64,000 bases of DNA, taken from contig CAZALU010000005.1 of assembly GCA_964486075.1 (NCBI GenBank), forward strand, positions 9,530-73,529, in the 5' to 3' direction. Each line of letters starts with the position of its first letter. Position 1 is the stretch's first letter. Under the pieces are notes generated by a model, which ran no database searches, was not told where the DNA came from, and worked only from the letters and a program-made list of their open reading frames with translations. The stretch comes from JAHIJO01 sp964486075 (GTDB lineage: Bacteria > Verrucomicrobiota > Kiritimatiellia > JAAZAB01). Of this stretch, positions 41,589 through 50,644 are shown piece after piece. The translations under genes and the position numbers were made by a program.

Positions 41589-42125
41589 ATGAACAGGTTT
41601 ATCTTTCAGCATTGTTCCGGCCCGCGATCGCCCCAGCGCTCAGCCGCCAGGTCATTCAAAACCCGGTCTTTACGGGCGTTCACCTTGATCGAACTGATGC
41701 TGGTGGTGATCATTATCGGCATCATGTTGGGCGTGGCCATGCCGTCGCTGGTGGAAACCATGCGTCGGCATCGCCTGCGAACGGCCGCCCGTACGCTGGT
41801 GACGGTGGCCCGTTATGCGCGGAGCATGGCGATTCTTAAGCAGAGCGACCTTTCGATTTCATTCAACCTTGACACCGGCCAAGTGGACCTGGTCGCCGTC
41901 GACACTTCCCTGCCCCGTTTTACGCGTATTCTGGAAGGTATCGCCTTGGAATATGTGGAAGTGGAGGGAACCGACTGCGTTACCAAAGAGGTATGCACCA
42001 TTCCTTATCGTCGCAATGGCACGTGCCGCCCGTTCTCTGTTAAGATCCGGGACCGGAACGGCAATTACGCGCTGATCAAGGTGGATGCCCTCTCCAGCGT
42101 CACAACCCGGGAATTCGGGAGGTAA
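41589..42125 (+). CDS. gspH: Minor pseudopilin GspH-like
   Basis: The 178 aa precursor has a long basic leader of about 30 residues and a prepilin site at FTLIELMLVVIIIGIML. The residue before the cleavage point is Ala (LRA before FTLIE) in place of the usual Gly, while Glu at +5 is kept. The rest has the shape of GspH (RTLVTVARYARSMAILKQSDL, then a beta-rich region). It would sit near the pilus tip. The start is the ATG at 41589; no strong ribosome site is seen. Confidence 0.75.
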   Translation: MNRFIFQHCSGPRSPQRSAARSFKTRSLRAFTLIELMLVVIIIGIMLGVAMPSLVETMRRHRLRTAARTLVTVARYARSMAILKQSDLSISFNLDTGQVDLVAVDTSLPRFTRILEGIALEYVEVEGTDCVTKEVCTIPYRRNGTCRPFSVKIRDRNGNYALIKVDALSSVTTREFGR

Positions 42126-42144
42126 TAACGGACACAGTAAAATC

Positions 42145-42567
42145 ATGGTCACGCGATGTTTACAACGCAGGATTTTAAATGAACTCCGGGGCTTCACCCT
42201 GATCGAGGCCGTGCTGGCGCTGGCCATTTTAAGCATCGGTATGTTCGTGCTGATCGAATGCACGGCCAGGTGCCTGGCGGTGATACGCACCTCCCGTAAT
42301 TATCAGACCGCCCGCATGGTGCTGGCCCAGGGCGAGTGCGCGCATCCGCTGGTCTGGTCCAACGATGCGGATCAAAACGCCGTGGCGCCCGAGACCTATC
42401 CCAACGGCTATACTTTTTCCCGAACGCTGACGCCCGTGGACGGAGAGGAAAGCTTGTATGTAGTCAAGACTCGGGTCGCATGGTCGCGAGTCGGCCAGGA
42501 TGCCTTCGAGGAAGTCGTCGGCATGTTGTACAGCCCGCCAGAACAATACGGAAAATCGGTCCAATAG
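42145..42567 (+). CDS. gspI: Minor pseudopilin GspI-like
   Basis: The 140 aa precursor has the prepilin site ELRG before FTLIEAVLALAILSIGMFV, then a short beta-rich domain ending with VVGMLYSPPEQ. The motif E-A-V-L-A-L-A-I and the position after gspH fit GspI, a tip-complex subunit. The open frame begins at 42085 inside gspH, but the ATG at 42145 gives a leader of normal length. The ribosome site is weak. Confidence 0.75.
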   Translation: MVTRCLQRRILNELRGFTLIEAVLALAILSIGMFVLIECTARCLAVIRTSRNYQTARMVLAQGECAHPLVWSNDADQNAVAPETYPNGYTFSRTLTPVDGEESLYVVKTRVAWSRVGQDAFEEVVGMLYSPPEQYGKSVQ

Positions 42568-42681
42568 CCGTTAAGCGGCTTGAGCCTGCGGCGGAAAACC
42601 CTGCTTTACCTGGGGTGGCGGGCGTTCCCCCGCGTTGGATTAAACAGAGCATTCATGCCAAACTGGATCAATGGGACTAAT

Positions 42682-43482
42682 ATGCCGGCTAATATTATCA
42701 TGCTGTGCCAGAAAACACGACGAGCCACTCCCTGCCGTTCTGGTCGCGGGGTGCAAGGAGGTGGCGCAGGCGCAACGCCCCCGTGTGCCGCGTCATGCCG
42801 AGGGTTTACGTTGGTTGAAGTCCTGGTATCCGTGATCCTGCTGGCGATCGCCATGGCCATGACCCTCGGCGCCTATTACAGCATTTCCCGGGCGTGGCAG
42901 CGGGGTGTCGCCATGGCGGACCACCTGAATCACGGGGATTTTATCATAGAACAACTCGTTACCGGTCTGCGTTGCGCGTTTTATCCTCCGCCACAATCCA
43001 ATACACCGGCAGGCGGGTCGGATTACGGGTTCTGGCTGGAGAAAAACGGAGGCGCTCCGGAGGCGCGGGATGTTATCAGCTGGGTTAAAAACGGCGCCGC
43101 TCTTCTGGGACCGGACAACAGCTTGTGTCGCGGACTGCACCGGGTGCGGGTATCGATCATGGACGACACAGACGGCAACCCGGCGGTGGCAACCCGGGCC
43201 TGGCGTCCTTTCGCCAACCTGGATTCGTTCAGCCCGGAGGCCGTCGAACCGTTTTATGTGTCCGGGAAGGTACGGGGTCTAAGCTGTCGGATCTCGACCA
43301 ACCTGACGGATGAGGGCTGGCAGTGGGAGGAAAGCTGGACAGACGACGAAACCAACCGCCTGCCGCTGGCGGTGGAAATCGTTTTGTACATGGACCCGAT
43401 CGATAAGAATGAACCGCCGCTGGAAATAAAACGCCTACTGGAAATACCCGTGGCGCCGCTGTCGTTGAAAATGAAACACTAA
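42682..43482 (+). CDS. gspJ: Minor pseudopilin GspJ-like
   Basis: The 266 aa precursor has a long, Arg/Gly/Cys-rich leader and the prepilin site CRG before FTLVEVLVSVILLAIAMAM. The remainder (FIIEQLVTGLRCAFYPP, GLHRVRVSIMD, GLSCRISTNLTDEGWQWEESW) fits the beta-rich GspJ fold, found at the pseudopilus tip with GspI and GspK. The start is unclear: the frame opens at a TTG at 42580, and 42655 or 42682 are ATG choices. The DNA before 42682 carries a palindrome (CGCGGGCG area near 42618-42640) like those in the gaps, which argues for a downstream start. Confidence 0.7.
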   Translation: MPANIIMLCQKTRRATPCRSGRGVQGGGAGATPPCAASCRGFTLVEVLVSVILLAIAMAMTLGAYYSISRAWQRGVAMADHLNHGDFIIEQLVTGLRCAFYPPPQSNTPAGGSDYGFWLEKNGGAPEARDVISWVKNGAALLGPDNSLCRGLHRVRVSIMDDTDGNPAVATRAWRPFANLDSFSPEAVEPFYVSGKVRGLSCRISTNLTDEGWQWEESWTDDETNRLPLAVEIVLYMDPIDKNEPPLEIKRLLEIPVAPLSLKMKH

Positions 43483-43486
43483 AGCC

Positions 43487-44767
43487 ATGGATGGACTGTT
43501 CATGTTTAGGAATTTCAAAACAGTAGCAGCGACACCCGCGTTGCTTGCCGTCAGAGGCGGATCCAAGGCGCGACAGATCGGCAAGAAAAGCGGCGGGAGC
43601 GCCGCTTTTACTCGATTCAAGCAGCGCCTATTGGAAAGTTGGCCGCCGCGGGGGCTTAATTTATGTCTGCGCCGTAAAAGCAAAGCGCGCTCAACCGGTC
43701 CGCACGCCCGGCCAGGGCCGTCGGCGCGCTCAGGATCGGCTTTAATCGTGGTCCTGTGGGTGCTGGGACTGCTTTCAATCTTTGTGCTCGCATTTGCCTT
43801 TGACATGCATATCGAGGCCCGGATCACATCCGCCTGGCGCAAACAACTCAAGGCGGGATACCTGGCGCGGGCGGGCGTGGATTTGGCGCGCGCAGCGCTC
43901 CTTGAAACCGCGGATGCCGAACTCAACAACACCGATCCCTCCGCCTACCTGGCCAAGGGCTCGGACGAACAATTACGCTATGCTGTCTGGGGCTTGGCTC
44001 ACGGCAGCGGCGCAAAAATCGAGCGCGATTTCGGGGAGGGCACGCTAACGGTATCCATCCGCCCCGAGAATGCACGCCTGAATATTAACAGCCTGATCAA
44101 TCTCGCCAATCGGGATGCCACCTTAGAGGCCTGGAAGCCGCTGTTCGAGAGCGCCAATGTGCCGCAGGATATGTGGGATGGCCTGGTGGATTGTCTCATG
44201 GACTGGGTGGATGAAAACGAGTTAACGCATCTGAACGGCGCTGAATCGCTTTATTATGAAAGCCTCTCCCCGCCGTACAAGGCCAAAAATCGCCCTCTGG
44301 CAACGGTCGACGAGCTGATCATGATCAAAGGCTTCAACGAACCGATGCTCGACAGCGAGCGGACGGTCTATGATGCCGTGGCCGGATTTCTGACCGCTTA
44401 TTCGGACGACCAGAAAGTCAACATCAACGCTGTCTCGCGCGATACCCTCATGGCCGCGCTGAATATCGATGCCCAGCTGGCGGACGAGATAATCCAGGAA
44501 CGGGTGGGGCCGGACAACCAAGAGGGAACCGAGGATGACCGGCCGTTCAAAGATATCGGCGACCTGCTGTCGCGGATTCCGGCGCTGGTCCAGACTGTAG
44601 CGGATCGCATTACCTTCAGCGCCACAGGCCGTTTTACGATTCAGGCACGAGGCAAAGTCGGGGATATCGAACAGGTAATCACCTGCGTCGTCAAGCTGCT
44701 GGACAAGCAATTTGTCATCCTTAACTGGTTCGAGGGTCTGCCGGAGGATAACCCCATAACCAGTTGA
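43487..44767 (+). CDS. gspK: Type II secretion minor pseudopilin GspK-like
   Basis: The 426 aa product has a hydrophobic helix at about 83-103 (SALIVVLWVLGLLSIFVLAF), preceded by Gly as in GspK, and lacks Glu at +5, a GspK trait. The large domain contains LNINSLINLANRD, LVDCLMDWVDENELTH and VNINAVSRDTLMAALNI, typical of GspK helix-hairpin regions. The N-terminus is odd: about 80 residues precede the helix, where around 10 is usual. Bases 43503-43620 look like repeat DNA (AGGAATTTCAAA as at 34813-34824, then GAGGCGGATCC), so the true start may be a TTG near 43631, or the leader was lengthened by an insertion. Confidence 0.75.
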   Translation: MDGLFMFRNFKTVAATPALLAVRGGSKARQIGKKSGGSAAFTRFKQRLLESWPPRGLNLCLRRKSKARSTGPHARPGPSARSGSALIVVLWVLGLLSIFVLAFAFDMHIEARITSAWRKQLKAGYLARAGVDLARAALLETADAELNNTDPSAYLAKGSDEQLRYAVWGLAHGSGAKIERDFGEGTLTVSIRPENARLNINSLINLANRDATLEAWKPLFESANVPQDMWDGLVDCLMDWVDENELTHLNGAESLYYESLSPPYKAKNRPLATVDELIMIKGFNEPMLDSERTVYDAVAGFLTAYSDDQKVNINAVSRDTLMAALNIDAQLADEIIQERVGPDNQEGTEDDRPFKDIGDLLSRIPALVQTVADRITFSATGRFTIQARGKVGDIEQVITCVVKLLDKQFVILNWFEGLPEDNPITS

Positions 44768-44838
44768 CATCAGCCTGGCAGATGATAGACAATACTGCCC
44801 GGTGTAATACGCTTCCGATCAGCAGTCTGCGGAGCGAC

Positions 44839-46383
44839 ATGATCATGACAACATTATCCAATTCTCAGGTTGGTGGCCTCCACTGGCGCAGCCGGCTGCG
44901 ACGTCTTTATCTCCAGGCCGGATCTTTCTGGACCGCGCTCCACCGGGATCTGCGTCAGGGACGCGCCAAGCGCGCTCCCGCTACGGGCCTATGTATTCGG
45001 CGGAACAGCCTGGAATGGTCTACCTTGTGCGAGGGCAAAAAAGGGCTGGAAAAGCTATCCTCCGGACAGTTGACCCTGGAAGGGGACGCTGCCCTATTGA
45101 CCGATGCCGACAAGCTGGCGGAAGAAATCCGGCGTCGCTCTCCCGGATTGAACGGACCCATCTCGCTGGGTCTTTCTTCCGAGCAGATGCTTTTGCGCGT
45201 TGTCGATCTGCCTTCGACCGATCCTGATGAGATGGCGGGCATGATCAAGCTGCAATTGGACAAGTTTTCTCCCTTTCCCGAGGAGCGCATGGCGTTTTCC
45301 TACGAATGGCTGCAAGCGACCGCGGGAGGCTGCCGGGTGCTGATCGCGGCGGTGCAGAAGGAAACCATCGACTTCATGAGCGCCGCCTGCATGCAGGCCG
45401 AACTCGATCTACAGCGCATCGACGCCGATGTATTGGGATGGTGGCGAGTGCTGACCGACAAAGGGGTGGCGCCCACCGCGGGCCGGTATCTCCTGCTGCT
45501 GCTGGAGGCGGATGGCGGCATGTTCCTGGCGGTTGAGCAGGGATCGCTGGTGGCCATGAAAGCCGTCGGGGCGAGCGCGGGATTTACGGAGCAAGAACAT
45601 GCCGCTGAAATAGCCCATGAACTGGGAGCGTTTATTCTGGACCTGGACCTGGAACAGGGCGTAGCGCCTGTGAGCGGCTTGGATTTATGGCAGCGGGGTC
45701 CGGCGCCGGGCCTGCTAGCGGAACGTCTGAAGACGGAGCTGGGTCGAGCAGCGCGGATCTGCGATTTGGATTCTTTACCCACCCCCAGCGAAGGCCTGGC
45801 TCGACGGATGCTTGTGCCGCCTTTCAACAGCTCGTCCGCGCCCGGGCGCGGCACGGCGGCAGCGCTGGACCTGATGCCGGGGATTTGGCGCACGACCGAA
45901 GATTCCCAGCGTGTACAACGCCGTCTGATCGCCGCTTCGATTCTGATCTTGGGGTTCTGGCTGGCGCTCGGCCTGGGGTTCATGACCAGTTATGCCTGGC
46001 AACAGCGCGGCCTACAAAAAATCGAACAGCGCCTGGCCGAAATCCAAAAGCCCGCCGATGAAGCACGGGCGATGCAAAGGCGCGCCCGGTCTTTCGAGCA
46101 GTTCTTGGACCGCAAGCAATCTACCCTGGAATGCCTGCGCGAGATCTGCACAGTCCTGCCCGAGGGCATCACCCTCACAACTTTCCAGTTCAAGAAGGCA
46201 AAAAGCGTCATCCTGCGCGGGGAAGCTCTCACCGTTAATCCGATTTACGATTTCAAGCAGGAACTTGATAAATCAAAGCTGTTCAAAAATATCGACATGG
46301 GCAGCATCCAGCCCGGCAAGCGCAAAAACGAAACTGTGCAGACATTCCAACTGACGGTCCACCTGCCGGAGGAACAGCCATGA
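44839..46383 (+). CDS. gspL: GspL/PilM-PilN-like inner-membrane protein
   Basis: The 514 aa product joins an actin-like PilM/GspL cytoplasmic region (LGLSSEQMLLRVVDLPSTDPDEM, MIKLQLDKFSPFPEERMAFSY, then a degenerate nucleotide-binding part) to a membrane helix at about 367-390 (IAASILILGFWLALGLGFM) and a periplasmic PilN-like coiled coil plus ferredoxin-like domain (LREICTVLPEGITLTTFQF). In type II secretion this protein links GspE to the pseudopilus. The start at 44839 has GGAG 4 bases upstream; 44845 is an alternative. The open frame extends back over the gspK stop as a TTG. It ends overlapping gspM by ATGA. Confidence 0.8.
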   Translation: MIMTTLSNSQVGGLHWRSRLRRLYLQAGSFWTALHRDLRQGRAKRAPATGLCIRRNSLEWSTLCEGKKGLEKLSSGQLTLEGDAALLTDADKLAEEIRRRSPGLNGPISLGLSSEQMLLRVVDLPSTDPDEMAGMIKLQLDKFSPFPEERMAFSYEWLQATAGGCRVLIAAVQKETIDFMSAACMQAELDLQRIDADVLGWWRVLTDKGVAPTAGRYLLLLLEADGGMFLAVEQGSLVAMKAVGASAGFTEQEHAAEIAHELGAFILDLDLEQGVAPVSGLDLWQRGPAPGLLAERLKTELGRAARICDLDSLPTPSEGLARRMLVPPFNSSSAPGRGTAAALDLMPGIWRTTEDSQRVQRRLIAASILILGFWLALGLGFMTSYAWQQRGLQKIEQRLAEIQKPADEARAMQRRARSFEQFLDRKQSTLECLREICTVLPEGITLTTFQFKKAKSVILRGEALTVNPIYDFKQELDKSKLFKNIDMGSIQPGKRKNETVQTFQLTVHLPEEQP

Positions 46384-46955
46384 GGTTATCCAGCCGGGAA
46401 GCGACGTTGAGTTGGATGGTAGGTTTGCTGATCCTGATCGGCCTGACTTATTGGTTTATCGCCCCCAAGATCAGGATCTGGATGGAATCCGTGGAGAGGC
46501 GGAAGCAGATGCTGGACCGCATCGTGCTTATGGAACACCAGGTCGAGTCGCAAGGACAGTGGGAAGAACGACTGAACACGGTTAAAACCAGGCTGGCGAA
46601 ATATTCGGTCGGGCAGGATGTAACAGCCGATTACCTGAAAATCCTGGAACGGGTCGCGCAGGATAATCAAGTGAATCTCGGCCGGCGCCAGCCGCAAAAG
46701 GAAAAACGGCACGGAGACCTCTACGAGTTGGCCATCGATTGTTCCTGGGAAGGAGACTTGGAGACGCTGATCCGGTTTCTTTTTGCCCTGGAGCAGGAAT
46801 CCGTTACCATGGATGTCGAGGAGTTGACGATATCCATGATGCCCGGCGGCAAAAACCAGCTGAAGGGCAATTTTACGGTGATGTGCATTTACTCCCGCGA
46901 CGGCAATCCGCCGACCGAGGGCAACAGCACCGATGCTAAACCCGAAAAACTCTAA
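46380..46955 (+). CDS. gspM: GspM/PilO-like inner-membrane protein
   Basis: The 191 aa protein has a short cytosolic start, one membrane helix (SWMVGLLILIGLTYWFIAP, about 10-28), a coiled coil (VERRKQMLDRIVLMEHQVESQ) and a small ferredoxin-like domain (LETLIRFLFALEQESVTMDVEELTISMM). This is the build of PilO and GspM, which pairs with GspL. It overlaps gspL by 4 bases, so translation is coupled. A hairpin (TGCGGG and CCCGCA arms, 46953-46969) covers the stop region, before gspD. Confidence 0.8.
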   Translation: MRLSSREATLSWMVGLLILIGLTYWFIAPKIRIWMESVERRKQMLDRIVLMEHQVESQGQWEERLNTVKTRLAKYSVGQDVTADYLKILERVAQDNQVNLGRRQPQKEKRHGDLYELAIDCSWEGDLETLIRFLFALEQESVTMDVEELTISMMPGGKNQLKGNFTVMCIYSRDGNPPTEGNSTDAKPEKL

Positions 46956-47067
46956 TGCGGGGCTTACCCGCAACCCAAGGTCGCCGGATCCGTAAACAAA
47001 GCGTTGTGTTGTACCGATGATTATGACACAATAATAGCCAAAGCCTTTAACCTAAAGCACAAAGCTT

Positions 47068-49581
47068 ATGAATCGTTGGAAAATCATGCTGGGTATTCTC
47101 TGGATCGTTTTCGGCCTGTGTAACGTAGCCCAGGTGACGAATAACGGTCCGCTGCCCATGACGCTGGAAGCGGAGGAGGAAGACGATAACCTGGAGGGGA
47201 TGGCCGACGAAACGGCTCTACCGCCTCTGCTCCCTTTTGGACAACAGTCCCTGTCCAGCGACGAGATGCTCGTCGGCCTGAAGTACGAAGCATTGGATTT
47301 GGATGAAGTGCTTAAGCAGTATAGCGAATGGACCGGGTTGGCCATCCTGAAGGCCCCGGACGTGCCCGCCGTCAAGATCACCCTCAAATGTCCCAAGCGC
47401 CTGCCGCGGCGGGAAGCCATGCTGGCCATCGAAGGCGTGCTGGGGATGAACGGCGTGGCGCTTGTGCCGATGGGCGACAAATTCCTCAAGGTGGTGCCAA
47501 TCGGCGCCGCCCGCCAGTATGGCATGCAAACCGGCATCGGGGCCATGGATCAAGACATCACAGACACCGATAAACTAGTCAGTCGGATCGTAGAACTAAA
47601 GCATATCGATATCGCCGCGGCCCAGGGCGTTGTTCAGAATCTGATTCATAGCTACGGCAAAATAATGCCCCTGGAACGGGTCAACTGCATCATGATCACG
47701 GATAGCGCGATCAATATCAAACGCATCCTCGAGATATTGAACGTGATCGATCAGCCTATTGAAATCCGGGAGGAATTACGGGTATTCCCGATTACCTATG
47801 CCAAAGCGTCGGAGATCATGGGCAAGATCGAATCGATTCTGGCCGACGCCCAGGCGCGGGATACTAAGACCCAGCTCATCCGCCAGCAGTTGTTGACCGC
47901 GCCCCGCAGGGCGCTCGTGCCGGGCCAACCGGGACAGACCGCACCAGCCTTGAGCTTGGCCCAGTCGGATTCGGAACAGGGCATCATCCAGGGCAAGGTC
48001 AAGATGGTGGCGGACGACCGCACCAATGGCTTGATCATTATTACCCGGCCGGAACATTTCCGGTTCATCGAAAAAATAATCAAGGTCCTGGACTGCTCGG
48101 TGGAGCCGGATGTAACCATCAAGGTGTTTTCCCTCGAATACGCCGATGCCAAGGATGTCTTGGCGCTGTTGACCAGCATGGTCAGCGCGTCGGCGGCCAC
48201 TGCCAAAGCAACACCAGCCGCCCAACAACGCACGTCGTCACCGGATGGGCTGACCCCGAGCTTTGCTCCGCCGCCTTCCAGGGAATCCGCGAAAAGCGCC
48301 AGCCCCGGGGAGAGCGGGGAAATCCAGATCAGCGGTAAATTATCTTCGGATGTCAAGATCATTGCCGACCCCCGCACCAATGCCCTGCTGATCATGGCCA
48401 CCAAAAAGGACATGGCCGCAATCGAGGACCTTTTGGCCCAACTAGATATTTCGCTTTCCCAAGTGCTGATCGAAGTGGTCATCATCGAGGTGATTCTTAA
48501 AAACGATATCAAGATGGGAGTCGACTGGCTGCAAAAGTCCATGGTCGCCTACAATAAGAAGCAAAGCGGCGGCCGCCGCGCCTTCATGGGATATGCCGGG
48601 TCGAGTATGCAAGGCACGGGCGGCCAGCTCATCGACGCCACGACGCTCACTGACGCCGCAAAAAACGTCGCCGGCGCTGGTTCGGGGCTGACGTATTATT
48701 TCAGCATTTTCGATCTTAATATCGACGCCGTGATCAACATGCTGCAAACCTCCAGCGATTCCCGGATCCTTTCGACCCCGATTATTATGACAACGGACAA
48801 CAAGGAAGCCCGGATCATGATCGGCGAGAAGCGCCCAATCGTCACTTCCACCTCCATTACCACTGGCGGATACCAGCAGTCGGGGTATGAATACAAAGAT
48901 ATCGGCATCGAGCTGACGGTCACGCCACATATCAACAAGAATGGTTTCGTGGTCATGGAAGTCGCCCAGAAGGTCAACAATGTCGGCGGTAGCACCAAGA
49001 TCGATGGCAATGACGTGCCGATCATCACCACCCGGGAGTTCGGCGCCTCGATCTCAGTCAATGACCGTCGCACAATTGTCTTGGGCGGACTGGTGGGCAC
49101 CGACAAAACAACCGGCGAAGAGAAGATTCCTTTTTTGGGAGATATTCCGCTCCTGGGCCACTTGTTCCGCTATGAAAACAAGGAGGGCAATCGAACTGAG
49201 CTGATGGTCATGATCACGCCCTATGTTCTGAACTCAACTCAGGACGTCTACAAGGAGACTGCCCGCCGCTTCGATGCCCTTCAAAAGGCGGACGATTTAC
49301 TCCGCAAGGATTGGTCGGATACCGAGCTGGGCAAATGTCTGACGGCGGAACAATTGCGCGCCATAGAGCGCGAGAAGGAACGGGAGACACTGGAACGCAA
49401 GGCCAGCGTCAAGGAGGTGAAACGGGAAGCAGCACGGGCGGAAAGGAAGGCCGACCGCGAAGCAAGACAGATGATGCTCCAGTACGAAAATATCTCCGCC
49501 AGCGAAACATCAACGGATGGCGCCACACCCATCCCGCCCGACGATAGCGTGCAGCAGCCGGCGCCAGGGCTGGAGCCATAG
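47068..49581 (+). CDS. gspD: Type II secretion secretin GspD
   Basis: GspD forms the outer-membrane gated channel. The 837 aa protein has an N-terminal hydrophobic segment (IMLGILWIVFGLCNVAQV), an N0-like domain (LKYEALDLDEVLKQYSEWTGL, about 70-155), N1-N3 repeats, each with a segment like RTNGLIIITRPEHFRFIEKII or RTNALLIMATKKDMAAIEDLLAQLD, and the secretin core (QVLIEVVIIEVILKNDIKMGVDWL, near 470; VNNVGGSTKIDGNDVPIITTREF; GGLVGTDKTTGEEKIPFLGDIPLLGHLFRYE, near 672; TELMVMITPYVL). A Glu/Arg-rich coiled coil (residues about 765-810) and a Pro-rich tail end the protein. It is preceded by 112 bases without a gene and may have its own promoter. Confidence 0.95.
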   Translation: MNRWKIMLGILWIVFGLCNVAQVTNNGPLPMTLEAEEEDDNLEGMADETALPPLLPFGQQSLSSDEMLVGLKYEALDLDEVLKQYSEWTGLAILKAPDVPAVKITLKCPKRLPRREAMLAIEGVLGMNGVALVPMGDKFLKVVPIGAARQYGMQTGIGAMDQDITDTDKLVSRIVELKHIDIAAAQGVVQNLIHSYGKIMPLERVNCIMITDSAINIKRILEILNVIDQPIEIREELRVFPITYAKASEIMGKIESILADAQARDTKTQLIRQQLLTAPRRALVPGQPGQTAPALSLAQSDSEQGIIQGKVKMVADDRTNGLIIITRPEHFRFIEKIIKVLDCSVEPDVTIKVFSLEYADAKDVLALLTSMVSASAATAKATPAAQQRTSSPDGLTPSFAPPPSRESAKSASPGESGEIQISGKLSSDVKIIADPRTNALLIMATKKDMAAIEDLLAQLDISLSQVLIEVVIIEVILKNDIKMGVDWLQKSMVAYNKKQSGGRRAFMGYAGSSMQGTGGQLIDATTLTDAAKNVAGAGSGLTYYFSIFDLNIDAVINMLQTSSDSRILSTPIIMTTDNKEARIMIGEKRPIVTSTSITTGGYQQSGYEYKDIGIELTVTPHINKNGFVVMEVAQKVNNVGGSTKIDGNDVPIITTREFGASISVNDRRTIVLGGLVGTDKTTGEEKIPFLGDIPLLGHLFRYENKEGNRTELMVMITPYVLNSTQDVYKETARRFDALQKADDLLRKDWSDTELGKCLTAEQLRAIEREKERETLERKASVKEVKREAARAERKADREARQMMLQYENISASETSTDGATPIPPDDSVQQPAPGLEP

Positions 49582-49587
49582 AAACTT

Positions 49588-50082
49588 ATGCAACAAACCC
49601 CTCACACAGTTCAAGTGCGTCCGATCGAGTCGGCCGATACGCCACAGGTTAAGTCCCTGATCAGTACGATCCTGGATTCGGAATTCGCTTCCGAACGCAA
49701 GGAGTACGCCTACTTCGACCTGAACGATCCTGTTCGGTACTACAGCGGCAAAAAGGATATTTTTTTGGTGGCGGAGAAGGACGGCAAAATTATCGGCACG
49801 GTGGCCATCAAGGAGGACTCTCCCGATACCGCCCTGCTGCGGCGCGTGTTTGTAAACAAGGATTTCCGGGGCCAGGGCTACGGGGCCAAACTGCTGCAGA
49901 AAGCTATGGAGTTTTGTTTCGAGCACGACTACCACACGGTGAACTTCCGGGGCAGCGATAAAATGCAAAGCGCCTTGAAGCTCTGTGTGAAGCAGGGCTT
50001 CCAGCAGCAAACCGTGACCGCCTCGCCAGAGTTTAAAATGTTCATCCTGACCAAGAAGCTGAAAACGCCAGCCACGAGTTGA
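49588..50082 (+). CDS. GNAT-family acetyltransferase
   Basis: A 164 aa single-domain GNAT protein. Motif A is RRVFVNKDFRGQGYGAKLLQKAMEF at about 90-114, followed by a second conserved area (VNFRGSDKMQSALKLCVKQGFQ). The N-terminal strand VQVRPIESADTPQVKSLI is typical. The substrate is not known. It begins 6 bases after the gspD stop, so it is probably translated from the same transcript, but a link to secretion is not shown. It converges with the nuclease gene; only 10 bases separate the two stops. Confidence 0.85.
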   Translation: MQQTPHTVQVRPIESADTPQVKSLISTILDSEFASERKEYAYFDLNDPVRYYSGKKDIFLVAEKDGKIIGTVAIKEDSPDTALLRRVFVNKDFRGQGYGAKLLQKAMEFCFEHDYHTVNFRGSDKMQSALKLCVKQGFQQQTVTASPEFKMFILTKKLKTPATS

Positions 50083-50092
50083 GCAGGCCCGC

Positions 50093-50644
50093 TCAGTTGT
50101 TATGAGTCTGTTTGTTTATTTCATCGCGCAGGCGCGCGGCGTCTTCAAAGCGTTCTTCTTCCACGGCCTTGGCTAGTTGTTGCTTCAGGCTTTCCTCGGG
50201 CGACGGCTGCTTCCGGCTGCCGGCGGCGGATGGCGACCCGGTTTGCTCGCCCGTGATGATCACGCCGGCGGCGGACATGACCTCCTGCGCCACAAAAATA
50301 GGCGCCGCGCATCGCAGGGCCAGCGCCAAGGCGTCGCTGGGGCGGGAATCAATTTCGGATTCAATCTCGCCGGATTCTATGTACAGCTTGGCATAAAAGA
50401 TGTTGTCGCGCAGCTCGCTGATTACCACCCGTGTGACGCGACACTTCAGAATGTCCAGTGCTGTTTTAAAAAGGTCGTGAGTCAGCGGCCGCGGCACCGC
50501 GACTCGGTCAAGCAAAACCGCGATCGCCTGGGCCTCCGGGGCGCCGATGAAAATTGGCAGGGTGCGCGGATCCTGCGGACTTTTCAAGAATACCACGAAA
50601 CCCATATTGGAAAAAGAAACCTGGACAATTTTAGCCGGAATCAT
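50093..50644 (-). CDS. Bifunctional nuclease (BFN/DUF151) with UVR domain
   Basis: The 183 aa protein has the BFN/DUF151 domain at about 5-130: VVFLKSPQDPRTLPIFIGAPEAQAI, RPLTHDLFKTAL and DSRPSDALALALRCAAPIFVA are its marks. Residues about 145-180 form a UVR motif (LKQQLAKAVEEERFEDAARLRDEI), as in UvrB/UvrC interaction sites. The ATG at 50644 has AGGAGG 6 bases upstream; a GTG at 50650 is possible. The gene overlaps the 3' end of hflX by 14 bases. DNase and RNase activity is known for plant and archaeal relatives; the role in this bacterium is not shown. Confidence 0.88.
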   Translation of the reverse strand: MIPAKIVQVSFSNMGFVVFLKSPQDPRTLPIFIGAPEAQAIAVLLDRVAVPRPLTHDLFKTALDILKCRVTRVVISELRDNIFYAKLYIESGEIESEIDSRPSDALALALRCAAPIFVAQEVMSAAGVIITGEQTGSPSAAGSRKQPSPEESLKQQLAKAVEEERFEDAARLRDEINKQTHNN

